Shown here: positions 40,896 through 50,888 of the stretch, piece after piece | Position numbering within the stretch: the stretch's first letter is position 1 | How the letters are laid out: the number at the start of each line of letters is the position of its first letter | The notes under the pieces: generated by a model | What the model saw: only the letters and a program-made list of their open reading frames with translations | Database searches by the model: none | What the model was told of the DNA's origin: nothing | Position numbers and translations under genes: made by a program | Assembly (NCBI GenBank): GCA_902569735.1 | Contig: CACFVE010000003.1 | Span: forward strand, 1 to 64,000 | Length of the DNA stretch: 64,000 nucleotides | Reading direction: 5' to 3' | From: an uncultured Pelagibacteraceae bacterium | GTDB lineage: Bacteria > Pseudomonadota > Alphaproteobacteria > Pelagibacterales > Pelagibacteraceae

Positions 40896-42185
40896 ATGAC
40901 AGAAAAAATTCTAACCAATTTAAGGATTATAGACCCTTCACAAAAAATGGATGAGGTAGGTAATATAATTATTGACAATAATGGGAAAATTAAATCTATT
41001 GGAAAAAGTACAAAAAATTCAGATATATCTAAATCAGCAGAAAAAATTGATTTAAAAGGAAATATAGCTATTCCTGGCATAGTAGATATGAAAGCTTTTG
41101 TAGGTGAACCTGGATTTGAATATAAAGAGAACTTTCGAACACTTACCCAAGCAGCCCTAGCAGGAGGTGTAACATCAATTGTTACAATGCCAAATACTAA
41201 GCCAATTATAGATAACGTCTCTATGGTGGACTTTATAATTAGAAGAGGCAGGGACAAAGCTAAGGTGAACCTGTTTCCTTGTGCTTCAATTACACGACAA
41301 ACTGAAGGCAATCAGATGACTGAATTTGGTTTATTAAAAGCGAGAGGAATAATCGGATTTAGTGATGTAAACAAGACTATACAAAATACAGAATTGATGT
41401 CTAGAATAATGAATTATGCTTCTGATTTAGACGTATTAATAATGCAGCATGCAGAAGATTATGAATTATCTAAAAGTTCCTGCATAAATGAAAGTGAGGT
41501 AGCTACAAGGTTAGGATTGCAAGGAGTTTCTGACATAGCAGAAAAAATTATTATTGAAAGAGATCTTTCTTTGTTAAGTGAATTCCCTTGTAGATATCAC
41601 ATTAATCAAATTTCCTCAAAAAATTCTCTCAATGTAATCAAAAAAAATAAATCAAACGGAATAAAATTCAGTACCGGGGTATCAATAAATAATTTATCCT
41701 TAAATCAAAATGATATTGGAGAGTTTAGAACTTTTTTAAAATTATCCCCACCTCTTAGAAGTGAAGAAGATAGGTTATCTTTAATTGAAGGCATAAAAAA
41801 TGATCTTATAGATGTAATTGTATCTGATCATATTCCTGAGGATGAGGAAAGTAAGAGACTGCCATTTGCACAAGCAGCCACTGGATCGATTGGTATCGAA
41901 ACGTTGCTATCTCTTGCTTTAGAGCTTTATCATAATGACTCATTGCCTTTAGAAAAAATCATTAAATGTTTAACAATAAATCCTGCTAAGATTTTAAAAA
42001 TTAATAAAGGAACATTAAAAAAAGGATCAGATGCCGATCTTTGTATATTCGATCTAGAAAAACCTTGGGTGGTTAAGGCTGAAAATTTAAAATCAAAATC
42101 AAAAAATACTGCAATTGAAAATAGAAAACTTCAAGGTAAAGTAAAAATGACTTTATTAAATGGTAAAGTGGTATATTCAAATTAA
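40896..42185 (+). CDS. pyrC: dihydroorotase-family protein (PyrC/PyrC'-like), probably non-catalytic
   Basis: Overall type-I dihydroorotase architecture, adjacent to pyrB, but HxH replaced (DMKAFVGEPG) and HI.H.S replaced by HINQIS. Confidence 0.85.
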   Translation: MTEKILTNLRIIDPSQKMDEVGNIIIDNNGKIKSIGKSTKNSDISKSAEKIDLKGNIAIPGIVDMKAFVGEPGFEYKENFRTLTQAALAGGVTSIVTMPNTKPIIDNVSMVDFIIRRGRDKAKVNLFPCASITRQTEGNQMTEFGLLKARGIIGFSDVNKTIQNTELMSRIMNYASDLDVLIMQHAEDYELSKSSCINESEVATRLGLQGVSDIAEKIIIERDLSLLSEFPCRYHINQISSKNSLNVIKKNKSNGIKFSTGVSINNLSLNQNDIGEFRTFLKLSPPLRSEEDRLSLIEGIKNDLIDVIVSDHIPEDEESKRLPFAQAATGSIGIETLLSLALELYHNDSLPLEKIIKCLTINPAKILKINKGTLKKGSDADLCIFDLEKPWVVKAENLKSKSKNTAIENRKLQGKVKMTLLNGKVVYSN

Positions 42186-42766
42186 TGGACACGAACTTAA
42201 TAACTGTAACATTATACTCATATCTATTAGGTTCTATACCTTTTGGATTAATTTTAACAAAAATAATTCTTAAAAAAGATATAAGAAAAGTTGGTTCGGG
42301 AAATATTGGAACTACAAATGTTCTTAGGACTGGAAATAAGTTTCTTGGAATAGCCACATTAGTTCTTGATTTGTTAAAAGGATTTGTTGCTGTTTATTTT
42401 ACATTAATTTATTTTGGAGATTTAACATCTTATTCTGCATTAATTTGTTTTATTGGACACATTTTTCCAGTTTGGTTGAAATTTAAAGGAGGTAAAGGTG
42501 TAGCAACATATCTTGGAGTAATTTTAGCACTCTCTTACAAATTTTTCTTTATTTTTGGAATTAGCTGGATCACTTTATCATTAATATTTAGATTGGCTTC
42601 TTTTTCTTCTATGGCTTCTTCTTTGATGGTTTTTCTTTACGGATATTTTTTTGAAATTAATAATTATTCAATGCTTCTTTTTATTTTTTTTGTTATCATT
42701 CTTTTTACTCATAGAGAAAATATAGTTAGACTCAAAAATTCTAGGGAAAATAAAATTAAGTTATAA
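42185..42766 (+). CDS. plsY: acyl-phosphate glycerol-3-phosphate acyltransferase
   Basis: YLLGSIPFGLILTK, IRKVGSGNIGTTNVLRTGNK, GHIFPVWLKFKGGKGVATYLGV. Confidence 0.95.
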   Translation: MDTNLITVTLYSYLLGSIPFGLILTKIILKKDIRKVGSGNIGTTNVLRTGNKFLGIATLVLDLLKGFVAVYFTLIYFGDLTSYSALICFIGHIFPVWLKFKGGKGVATYLGVILALSYKFFFIFGISWITLSLIFRLASFSSMASSLMVFLYGYFFEINNYSMLLFIFFVIILFTHRENIVRLKNSRENKIKL

Positions 42767-42834
42767 GTACTGTCTTTTCTAGTTTTTCAATAATAAATTT
42801 GACAAACTCGTTTTATTTTGAAAATAAACAGTTA

Positions 42835-45405
42835 ATGAACTTAGTTATTGTTGAAAGTCCAGCTAAAGCAAAAACAATAAACAAATATTTAGGAAAAGAT
42901 TATTTAGTTTTAGCAAGTTATGGTCATATAAGAGATCTTCCATCTAAGAATGGGTCTGTTGATCCAAATAACAAGTTTCAAATGGAGTGGGAAATAGATT
43001 CTTTTTCAAAAAAATATTTAAAAGAAATAACTAATGCAGCTGAAGAATCAGATAAGATTATTTTAGCAACCGATCCAGATCGAGAAGGAGAAGCAATAGC
43101 TTGGCATGTAAAAGAAGTTTTAGAAAAAAAGAAACTTCTAAAAGATAAAAATTTAGAACGGGTAGTTTTCAACGAAATAACAAAAAAAGCAATTCTTGAT
43201 GCCATCAAAAATCCTAGAAAAATACATTTGCCATTAGTAGAAGCTTATTTAGCGAGAAGAGCGTTGGATTATCTTGTTGGTTTTAATATATCTCCAATAC
43301 TTTGGACCAAATTACCAGGATCAAAATCAGCAGGAAGAGTTCAGTCTGTCGCATTAAAATTAATAACAGAAAGAGAAAAAGACATTGAATTATTTAAACC
43401 AGAAGAATATTGGACTTTAACGTCAGATTTTATAAATAAAGATAATAAAAATATTTTATCTAAATTAAGTTTATATGATGGAAAAAAAATAGAACGGCTT
43501 ACATTTAAAAATAAAAATGAAATTGATCAAGCTATAAATATAATTAATAAATCAAAATTTAACATAAAAGATGTCAATACAAAAGTATTTAAGAGAAACC
43601 CATTAGCCCCATTCACTACTTCGACATTACAGCAGACAGCTTCTGGAAAGTTTGGTTTTGGAGCGTCTAGAACTATGCAGATAGCTCAAAGATTATATCA
43701 AGGAATTGATATTGAGGGAGAGACTACAGGATTAATTACCTACATGAGAACTGATGGAACAAACATTTCTCAAGAAGCTATAGATGAGTTTAGGAATTTA
43801 ATTAAAAAAGATTTTGGAAATGAATTTTTACCTGATCAACCTAATAGCTACACTGGAAAAAAAGCAAAAAATGCACAAGAAGCTCATGAAGCAATAAGAC
43901 CGACTGATGTTAAAAGAAAACCAAGTGACATAAAAAAATATGTTAACGCAGATCAATACAAACTTTATGAATTAATATGGAGCAGAGCTCTTTCTTCTCA
44001 AATGAATCCTGCAGAATTTGATAGAAATACTATTCTTATATCATCTAAAGATAACAATATAAACTTCAGAGCAAGTGGTTCTATAATTAAGTTTGAAGGA
44101 TTTTTAAAAGTTTATCAAGTTCAAGAAACAGATGAAGATGCTAAAAATATATTGCCTGAAGTTAAGGCTGGTGAAGAAATAAGGATACTTAAATTAAACG
44201 ATGAACAACATTTTACGGATCCGCCACCTAGATACTCAGAAGCAAGCTTAGTGAAAAAGATGGAAGAATTGGGTATTGGAAGACCTTCAACTTACGCAAG
44301 TATTATATCAGTATTATCAACTAGAAATTATGTAGAACAAATAAATAAACGATTTCACCCAACAGATAGAGGAAAATTGATATCAGCTTTTCTTGAAAAA
44401 TTATTTTCTAGGTATGTTGATTATAATTTTACAGCAGATCTGGAGAATCAACTAGATGAAATCACCAGTGGAAAAATTGAATGGGTGGAAGTTTTGAATA
44501 ATTTTTGGAAAGATTTCTATGAAAACGTTGGAAAAGTAAAAGAAAAAAGAACACGTGAAGTATTGGATCTATTAAATGAAAGTCTAGGAGCGCTCATATT
44601 TGATAGGGATTCAAATGATTCCATAGATAGGAAATGCAAATTATGCTCTAACGGTGAATTAAGCCTTAAAAATAGTTTTAGAGGAGGAGCGTTTATTGGT
44701 TGCTCTAATTATCCTGAATGTAAATTTACAAGACCTCTATCAAAGGCAAAAGCTGCTGCTCAATATAATTTAGCTGAACCAAAATTATTAGGACAAAATG
44801 ATTTTGGTAAAGATATATATTTAAAAAATGGAAGATTTGGTCCTTATTTACAATACGAAAAAGAATTAGAAAATGTTGAAGAGACTCCAAAAAAAGGTAG
44901 AAAAAAGAAAAAAAAAGAAAATGATCATCTTCGAAATGTCTCAATCCCTAAAGGAATTGAAGTTGATAGTGTTAATTTAGAGCAAGCAAAATTTCTTTGT
45001 TCGCTTCCAAAAGTTTTAGGACAAAATCCAGATACTGGAAAAGATATAACTTTAAATTCTGGAAGATTTGGTCCTTACTTAAAATGTGAAAATAAATCAG
45101 CAAGATTAGAAAATGTTGAAGAAATTTTTACGATTGGCATTAATCGAGCCATTACAATGATCGCAGAAGCAAAACCTGGTCGAATATCTTCTTCAATGAT
45201 AAAAGATCTTGGTGAACATCCAGAAGATAAAAAACCTGTTAGAGTAATGAAAGGACAGTTCGGACCTTATATTAAATACAAATCATTAAACGCAACTATT
45301 CCTGAAGAAAAAGATCCCAATGAACTAACGATGGAAGATGCTTTAATATTAATTGAAAAAAGAAGAGAATACGATAAATCTAAGAAAAAAGGACGAAAAA
45401 AATAA
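42835..45405 (+). CDS. topA: DNA topoisomerase I
   Basis: ORF track begins at TTG 42799, but MNLVIVESPAKAKTINKYLGKDY starts at ATG 42835; ATDPDREGEAIAWH, GLITYMRTDGTNIS, QEAHEAIRPT; C-terminal zinc ribbon. Confidence 0.97.
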   Translation: MNLVIVESPAKAKTINKYLGKDYLVLASYGHIRDLPSKNGSVDPNNKFQMEWEIDSFSKKYLKEITNAAEESDKIILATDPDREGEAIAWHVKEVLEKKKLLKDKNLERVVFNEITKKAILDAIKNPRKIHLPLVEAYLARRALDYLVGFNISPILWTKLPGSKSAGRVQSVALKLITEREKDIELFKPEEYWTLTSDFINKDNKNILSKLSLYDGKKIERLTFKNKNEIDQAINIINKSKFNIKDVNTKVFKRNPLAPFTTSTLQQTASGKFGFGASRTMQIAQRLYQGIDIEGETTGLITYMRTDGTNISQEAIDEFRNLIKKDFGNEFLPDQPNSYTGKKAKNAQEAHEAIRPTDVKRKPSDIKKYVNADQYKLYELIWSRALSSQMNPAEFDRNTILISSKDNNINFRASGSIIKFEGFLKVYQVQETDEDAKNILPEVKAGEEIRILKLNDEQHFTDPPPRYSEASLVKKMEELGIGRPSTYASIISVLSTRNYVEQINKRFHPTDRGKLISAFLEKLFSRYVDYNFTADLENQLDEITSGKIEWVEVLNNFWKDFYENVGKVKEKRTREVLDLLNESLGALIFDRDSNDSIDRKCKLCSNGELSLKNSFRGGAFIGCSNYPECKFTRPLSKAKAAAQYNLAEPKLLGQNDFGKDIYLKNGRFGPYLQYEKELENVEETPKKGRKKKKKENDHLRNVSIPKGIEVDSVNLEQAKFLCSLPKVLGQNPDTGKDITLNSGRFGPYLKCENKSARLENVEEIFTIGINRAITMIAEAKPGRISSSMIKDLGEHPEDKKPVRVMKGQFGPYIKYKSLNATIPEEKDPNELTMEDALILIEKRREYDKSKKKGRKK

Positions 45406-45867
45406 ATGTCAATTGAAGAAAATCTAAAAAAAAATAACATCAAATTACCAGATCCAAAAGATCCTGTTGGTGCGTACGTTGCAAGTAAAATAATTGGAAA
45501 ATTACTTTTTATATCAGGTCAAATTTCAATTGATGAAGAAGGTAATCTTATAAAAGGTAAAATTGGTAAAGATTTAGATACAAATCAAGGTTATGAAGCT
45601 GCAAAGAGATGTGGTTTGGCTATAATTTCACAAGTTAAAAAAGCATGTGATAACGATCTATCAAAAGTAAAATCATGTATAAAATTGACAGGATATGTCA
45701 ACTCTACCGATAATTTTATAGATCAACCTAAAGTTATAAATGGAGCATCTGAAATTATTACAAAAATTTTTGATAATAAAGGTTTGCATACAAGAGCGGC
45801 TATCAGTTCTAATAGTTTGCCATTAGGTGTGGCTGTTGAAGTTGATGCGATATTTGAAATTAATTAA
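45406..45867 (+). CDS. RidA/YjgF family protein
   Basis: GAYVASKIIGKLLFISGQISIDEEGNLIKGKIGKDLDTNQGYEAAKRCGLAIISQVKKACD. Confidence 0.88.
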   Translation: MSIEENLKKNNIKLPDPKDPVGAYVASKIIGKLLFISGQISIDEEGNLIKGKIGKDLDTNQGYEAAKRCGLAIISQVKKACDNDLSKVKSCIKLTGYVNSTDNFIDQPKVINGASEIITKIFDNKGLHTRAAISSNSLPLGVAVEVDAIFEIN

Positions 45868-47167
45868 TATCAGGTCTTCCTACAGAATAATATTTCATCT
45901 TTTTGTCTTTCATTTGATCTAAATTATATAAATTTCTTAGATCATAAATTCTCAAATTTCTATTTTTATTAATCTTTTTAAAATCTATTGTTTTAAATTC
46001 ATCCCACTCAGTGAGTAAAATAATCAAGTCTGCATTTTTACAGTTATTTTTTATATCGTTTTCATATTTACAATTTTTAATTTTTGAAAACTCCTTTTTT
46101 TTACCTGAAGGATCGTAGTAGGAAACTTTTGCTCCTTTTTTACAAAGATAAGGTATCATTTTTAGACTTGTCGAGTCTCTCATATCGTCTGTATTTGGTT
46201 TAAATGTGACTCCTAAAAAAGCTATTTTTTTATTTCTGACATTAGAACCAATTATTCTATGAATTCTTTTAGTGTGTAAATTTACTCTATTTTGATTAGA
46301 CTTAATAACTGATTTAACAATTGAAAGATTTATTTTGTTTTTATCTGCAATAGAAACTAAGCCTTTTGTGTCTTTTGGAAAACATGAGCCTCCATAAGCT
46401 GGGCCTGCTCTTAAAAATCTACTTCCTATTCTACTGTCAGAACCTATACCTAAAGAGATATCTTCAACATTAACTCCAGTTTTTTCACATAAATTTGATA
46501 TTTCATTTATAAATGTAATTTTTGTAGCCAGAAAGGCGTTTGAAGCATACTTAATTAATTCTGCTCCCCTTCTAGATGTTGTAAAAAATTTAGCACCCTT
46601 GCTTATTAAAGGAGTATAAAGAGTTCTCATTTTTTTAAATATCTTTTTATTATTCGAGCCGATAACTATTCTATCAGGATATCTAAAATCTCTAATCGCA
46701 TCACCTTCTCTTAAAAATTCAGGGTTAGAAATTATTTCAAAATTTTTCTTTTTAAGTTTTTTAATTATCTTTTCTATTTCATCCCCTGTTCCAACAGGAA
46801 CAGTTGATTTTGTTACAATAATTTTCCTATTTTTTGTTGAAGAAATGATTTCTTTAATCGATTTATAAACGTAAGATAAGTCTACTTTAAGAGAACCTTT
46901 TTTGGTGGGAGTGCCGACACAAATAAAAATTATATCTGAAGAATTAACAGCTTTTTTTAAATCCGTTGTAAAAATTAATCTTTTAGCTGTATAATTTTTT
47001 TTAATTAACTCATTTAAACCAGGCTCATAAATGGGTGAGATACCTGAATTTAATTTATTTATCTTTGAAAAATCTTTATCAACACAATATACTTGATTTC
47101 CTATATCGGCAAAACATGTGCCGCTTACTAAACCAACATAACCTGTTCCTATCATACATAATTTCAT
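45860..47167 (-). CDS. ugd: UDP-glucose 6-dehydrogenase
   Basis: LCMIGTGYVGLVSGTCFADIGNQVYCVD, STVPVGTGDEIE, NPEFLREGDAIRDFRYPDRIVIG, GPAYGGSCFPKDTKGL, GVTFKPNTDDMRDS. Confidence 0.96.
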   Translation of the reverse strand: MKLCMIGTGYVGLVSGTCFADIGNQVYCVDKDFSKINKLNSGISPIYEPGLNELIKKNYTAKRLIFTTDLKKAVNSSDIIFICVGTPTKKGSLKVDLSYVYKSIKEIISSTKNRKIIVTKSTVPVGTGDEIEKIIKKLKKKNFEIISNPEFLREGDAIRDFRYPDRIVIGSNNKKIFKKMRTLYTPLISKGAKFFTTSRRGAELIKYASNAFLATKITFINEISNLCEKTGVNVEDISLGIGSDSRIGSRFLRAGPAYGGSCFPKDTKGLVSIADKNKINLSIVKSVIKSNQNRVNLHTKRIHRIIGSNVRNKKIAFLGVTFKPNTDDMRDSTSLKMIPYLCKKGAKVSYYDPSGKKKEFSKIKNCKYENDIKNNCKNADLIILLTEWDEFKTIDFKKINKNRNLRIYDLRNLYNLDQMKDKKMKYYSVGRPDIN

Positions 47168-47171
47168 AATA

Positions 47172-47987
47172 TTATAATTTTGAAATTATTAAGTTTGACT
47201 TGATATAACTCTCAAGAGTTCCTGAGTCCAAATATTTTCCCCTAAAGATATTTCCATAAAATTTTTCACCTCTTTCGATTAAAGTTTTGATTGCGTCTGT
47301 GATATGTATCTCTCCTCCTTTTCCTTTTTTTTGATTTTTTAAAACAGAAAGAATTTTTTTAGGCAAAATATATCTTCCAATTATGGCATAATTTGATGGT
47401 GCCTCTCTCAATTTAGGCTTTTCGATTACTTCGTTAATTGAGAAAGAATGTTTTTTTTTGTCTTTAACACCTAAGATTCCCCATCTCGAGACTGTTCTTC
47501 TTTCTACTTTTCTAGTTGCTATTATAGATCCCTTTGTTTTTTTATGTAAAGAAATCATTTCTTTTGAACAATTTTTTTTAACAATTAAATCATCTGCAAG
47601 AAGCATCAAAAAATGTTTATCTTTTAAATATTTTTTACATTTTAAAACAGCGGCTCCAGTTCCATCAGGTTTATTTTGATATACAAATCTTATCATCTTT
47701 TGATACTTTTTAATTCTTCTAAAAATTTCTTTTAATTTTTTATCTTTTTTTTTTTTCTTTATTAATCTTTTATAAAAACTATCATTAAAAAAATAATTTT
47801 TTATAGTAGGTCTATTTTTAGGAACTATAAAAATGAACTGCTTAATTCCAGCTTCCACACATTCTTCCATTATGTACTCTAAATTTGGCTTACCATTTAA
47901 TGGTAGTAGCTCTTTTTGAATTACACTAGTTAAAGGCAACAATCTTGTTCCTAAACCTGCTAGTGGAATAATTGCTTGTTTTATCAT
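47172..47987 (-). CDS. galU: UTP-glucose-1-phosphate uridylyltransferase
   Basis: AIIPLAGLGTRLLPLTSVIQKELLPLNGKPNLEYIMEECVEAGI, DGTGAAVLKCKKYL, GKYLDSGTLESYIKSN. Confidence 0.96.
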   Translation of the reverse strand: MIKQAIIPLAGLGTRLLPLTSVIQKELLPLNGKPNLEYIMEECVEAGIKQFIFIVPKNRPTIKNYFFNDSFYKRLIKKKKKDKKLKEIFRRIKKYQKMIRFVYQNKPDGTGAAVLKCKKYLKDKHFLMLLADDLIVKKNCSKEMISLHKKTKGSIIATRKVERRTVSRWGILGVKDKKKHSFSINEVIEKPKLREAPSNYAIIGRYILPKKILSVLKNQKKGKGGEIHITDAIKTLIERGEKFYGNIFRGKYLDSGTLESYIKSNLIISKL

Positions 47988-48025
47988 ATGATTCTCTTAA
48001 TAATTAATATCACTACAGTAAATAA

Positions 48026-48841
48026 ATGAAAATATTTAAAAGTAAACATAAATTAAAAGAAGAGATTTCGAATATCGAAAATATATCTTTTGTCCCTACA
48101 ATGGGAGGTTTGCACAAAGGTCATATATCTTTAATCAAAAAATCACAAAATTTTAAAGGTAAAACATTGGTTTCGATCTTTGTCAATCCTAAGCAATTTA
48201 ACGAAAAAAAAGATTTTCTCAACTATCCACGTAATTTGAAAAAAGATTTAAGAATATTAAAACATTTAAATGTTGATTTGATTTATCTTCCAGGCCTAAA
48301 AGATATCTTTTCTTTTCAAGTGAAAAATAAAATTTTTTTAGATAAATTTTCCAAGAAACTTTGTGGCAAATCAAGAAAAGGTCATTTTAAAGGAGTTTTA
48401 AATATTGTTAATAGATTTTTAGAATTAATAAAACCTAAATACATCTTTTTGGGAATTAAAGACTTTCAACAATCATATTTGATTAGTAGGCATATAGTAA
48501 AAAGGGAAATTAACACAAAAGTAATTAATTGTAAGACGATAAGAGAAAAAAATGGTATCGCTTGCTCTACTAGAAATAATAATCTGAATAAATATCAATT
48601 GAAGATTGCTTCAAATGTAATTAAGTACTTAAAAAATAAAAAAAAATTGATTAAAAAAAAATTATCCAATTTTAAATTTGTCAATATCAAAAAGGATTTA
48701 ATAAATTTGGGAGTAAAAAAAATTGACTATGTAGAGTTATATAATTTAAATACTCTAAAGCGACCTAAGAGTAAAAGAGAAAAATTTAAAATTTTTATTG
48801 CTTTTTATCTTAATAAAACTAGATTAATCGATAATATCTAA
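48026..48841 (+). CDS. panC: pantothenate synthetase
   Basis: FVPTMGGLHKGHISLIKKS, VSIFVNPKQFNEKKDFLNYPRNLKKDL, FLGIKDFQQSYLI. Confidence 0.94.
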   Translation: MKIFKSKHKLKEEISNIENISFVPTMGGLHKGHISLIKKSQNFKGKTLVSIFVNPKQFNEKKDFLNYPRNLKKDLRILKHLNVDLIYLPGLKDIFSFQVKNKIFLDKFSKKLCGKSRKGHFKGVLNIVNRFLELIKPKYIFLGIKDFQQSYLISRHIVKREINTKVINCKTIREKNGIACSTRNNNLNKYQLKIASNVIKYLKNKKKLIKKKLSNFKFVNIKKDLINLGVKKIDYVELYNLNTLKRPKSKREKFKIFIAFYLNKTRLIDNI

Positions 48842-50217
48842 TTAAGAAAATAATAAGATCCTAAGCCTAGAAAAGATAAAAATCCAATCACATCTGTTAT
48901 TGTAGTTACAAATACACTTGAAGCCAAAGCTGGATCAATATTCATTTTCTTTAAAGATACAGGAACTAATATTCCAAATAAACCAGCTACAATCATATTT
49001 AAAATCATAGATACACCTATTAGTAAAGATAAGTTTATTTCTTTAAACCAAAGCTGAACAATTATTGCTGTGATAATTGCAAAGATTACTCCATTTAAAA
49101 TTCCAATAATAAATTCTTTTCCAACAACACGATTAAAATTACTTGTTGATAATTCTTTTTTTGCTATAGCTCTAATGGTTACCGCTAATGTTTGCATGCC
49201 AGCATTTCCACCCATGGAGGCTACAATTGGCATTAAAAAAGCTAGCGCTACCATTTGTTCGATGGAAGCACCGAAATTACTTATCACCCAGGTTGCTAAT
49301 AATGCAGTAAATAAATTTAATAATAACCAATTGAATCTTCTTTTTGTTTTAATAATAACGCTATCTGTAATTTCTTCATCACCGACACCTGCTAATCTTA
49401 ATGCATCCTCCTCGGCTTCTTCTTGAACTACTGTAACCACATCATCTGCGGTAATCATTCCCACTAGTTTATTGTCTTTATTAACTACTCCTGCTGAAAC
49501 CAAATTATAACTTTCAAATGTATGTCCTACTTCTTCTTTGTCCATATTAACAGAAATTAAAACTGGCATTTCCGCCATAATGGAATTCATTTTTGAGTCT
49601 CTTGGTGTTCTTAATACTCTTGATGAAGGAACAGTTCCTATAGGTTTAAAATCATTATCGACAATAAATATTTCTAAAAATTCTTTAGGAAGATCTTTGT
49701 TTTCTCTTAAATAATCTATAGTTTGACCAACACTCCAATTACTTGGTACTGCAGTAAATTCTCTCTGCATAATTCTAGCGGCTGAGTCTTCGGGATAGCT
49801 TAAACCTTCTTCTAACAAAAATTTATCTTTTGGAGGTAATTTTTCTAAAACTGATTTTTTTTTATTTTTTTCTAAATTTTCTAAGATTTTAATTGAATCA
49901 TCAGACTCTAATCTTTTAATAATTTTAATAATTGACTCAGTAGATAAAAGTTGCAACACTTCACTTTGAACTGACTCATTAAGTTCAATAAAAATTTCTG
50001 GATCAATATTAAAATCTTCAAGTTCAATTAGTTTTATTCTTGTTTCATTAGATAAATTTTCTATTAAATTAGCTACATCTGCCTCATGTAAATCTTTAAG
50101 AGTTTGGTTGATAAATTTTATGTCTGAAGATTGTATTTTTTCAGAAAAAGTATTAATAAATTCTTTATTAAAATCGAGATTGACCTTTTTATTTCCTGTT
50201 GATTTAACTAAAGTCAT
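48838..50217 (-). CDS. mgtE: magnesium transporter MgtE
   Basis: ORF 48838..50271; internal Met at 50217 (MTLVKSTG...) more plausible. DVANLIENL repeats, CBS pair, FLMPIVASMGGNAGMQTLAVTIRAIA. Confidence 0.94.
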   Translation of the reverse strand: MTLVKSTGNKKVNLDFNKEFINTFSEKIQSSDIKFINQTLKDLHEADVANLIENLSNETRIKLIELEDFNIDPEIFIELNESVQSEVLQLLSTESIIKIIKRLESDDSIKILENLEKNKKKSVLEKLPPKDKFLLEEGLSYPEDSAARIMQREFTAVPSNWSVGQTIDYLRENKDLPKEFLEIFIVDNDFKPIGTVPSSRVLRTPRDSKMNSIMAEMPVLISVNMDKEEVGHTFESYNLVSAGVVNKDNKLVGMITADDVVTVVQEEAEEDALRLAGVGDEEITDSVIIKTKRRFNWLLLNLFTALLATWVISNFGASIEQMVALAFLMPIVASMGGNAGMQTLAVTIRAIAKKELSTSNFNRVVGKEFIIGILNGVIFAIITAIIVQLWFKEINLSLLIGVSMILNMIVAGLFGILVPVSLKKMNIDPALASSVFVTTITDVIGFLSFLGLGSYYFLN

Positions 50218-50276
50218 AAACACCTCTGATTGTTTTTTGAGACTAATAGTCCATATAGTGATAAATTTCAAACTAA

Positions 50277-50888
50277 ATGAGCATAGAAATTAAAATAAGC
50301 AAAAGACGTATTTCCTATAAAATTGCTATGAAAATTCTTCATAAACGTGTTGAAGAACTTAAAGCAAACAGAGGAAAAGAATTATTGTGGATTTTGGAAC
50401 ATCCACTCACTTATACAGCAGGCATAAGATCAGATAAGAAAGAAATTTTGGATAAAGAAATTAAAATAATTAAAACCAATAGAGGTGGAAGAATCACGCT
50501 TCATAACCCTGGTCAAAAGATTATCTATTTTGCTTTAAATCTTAATAAAAGAAAAAAAGATGTTAGAAAATTAATAAACTTAATTGAAAAAAGTATTATT
50601 GAATTTTTAAATATTCATAAGATTAAAGGAAAAAAAGATAAAAAAAATATTGGTATTTGGGTAAACGAAAATAAGATTGCCGCTATAGGGCTAAGAATTT
50701 CAAAATGGATTGCCTATCATGGGTGTTCTATTAATATAAACAATAATCTAAATCCATATTTAAAGATTATTCCCTGCGGTCTTGATAATAATAAAATAAC
50801 ATCTGTTTATAATGAAAAAGGAAAAATAAGTAAAAATATTAATAAAAAGCTAATAAAAATATTTTTAAAGAATATTAATAAAATTTAA
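50277..50888 (+). CDS. lipB: octanoyltransferase LipB
   Basis: LLWILEHPLTYTAGIRSDK, TNRGGRITLHNPGQKIIYFALNL, IGIWVNENKIAAIGLRISKWIAYHGCSININ, IIPCGL. Confidence 0.93.
   Translation: MSIEIKISKRRISYKIAMKILHKRVEELKANRGKELLWILEHPLTYTAGIRSDKKEILDKEIKIIKTNRGGRITLHNPGQKIIYFALNLNKRKKDVRKLINLIEKSIIEFLNIHKIKGKKDKKNIGIWVNENKIAAIGLRISKWIAYHGCSININNNLNPYLKIIPCGLDNNKITSVYNEKGKISKNINKKLIKIFLKNINKI

Noticed and set aside
40697-41311. 204-aa - strand ORF across pyrB/pyrC
   Set aside because: Antisense to two recognisable genes; no protein family signature.
42073-44944. - strand ORFs 42073, 42978, 44726
   Set aside because: Antisense to pyrC/plsY/topA; no independent support.
49070-50293. + strand ORFs 49070-49426 and 50108-50293
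   Set aside because: Antisense to mgtE or overlapping its 5' region; no recognisable product.
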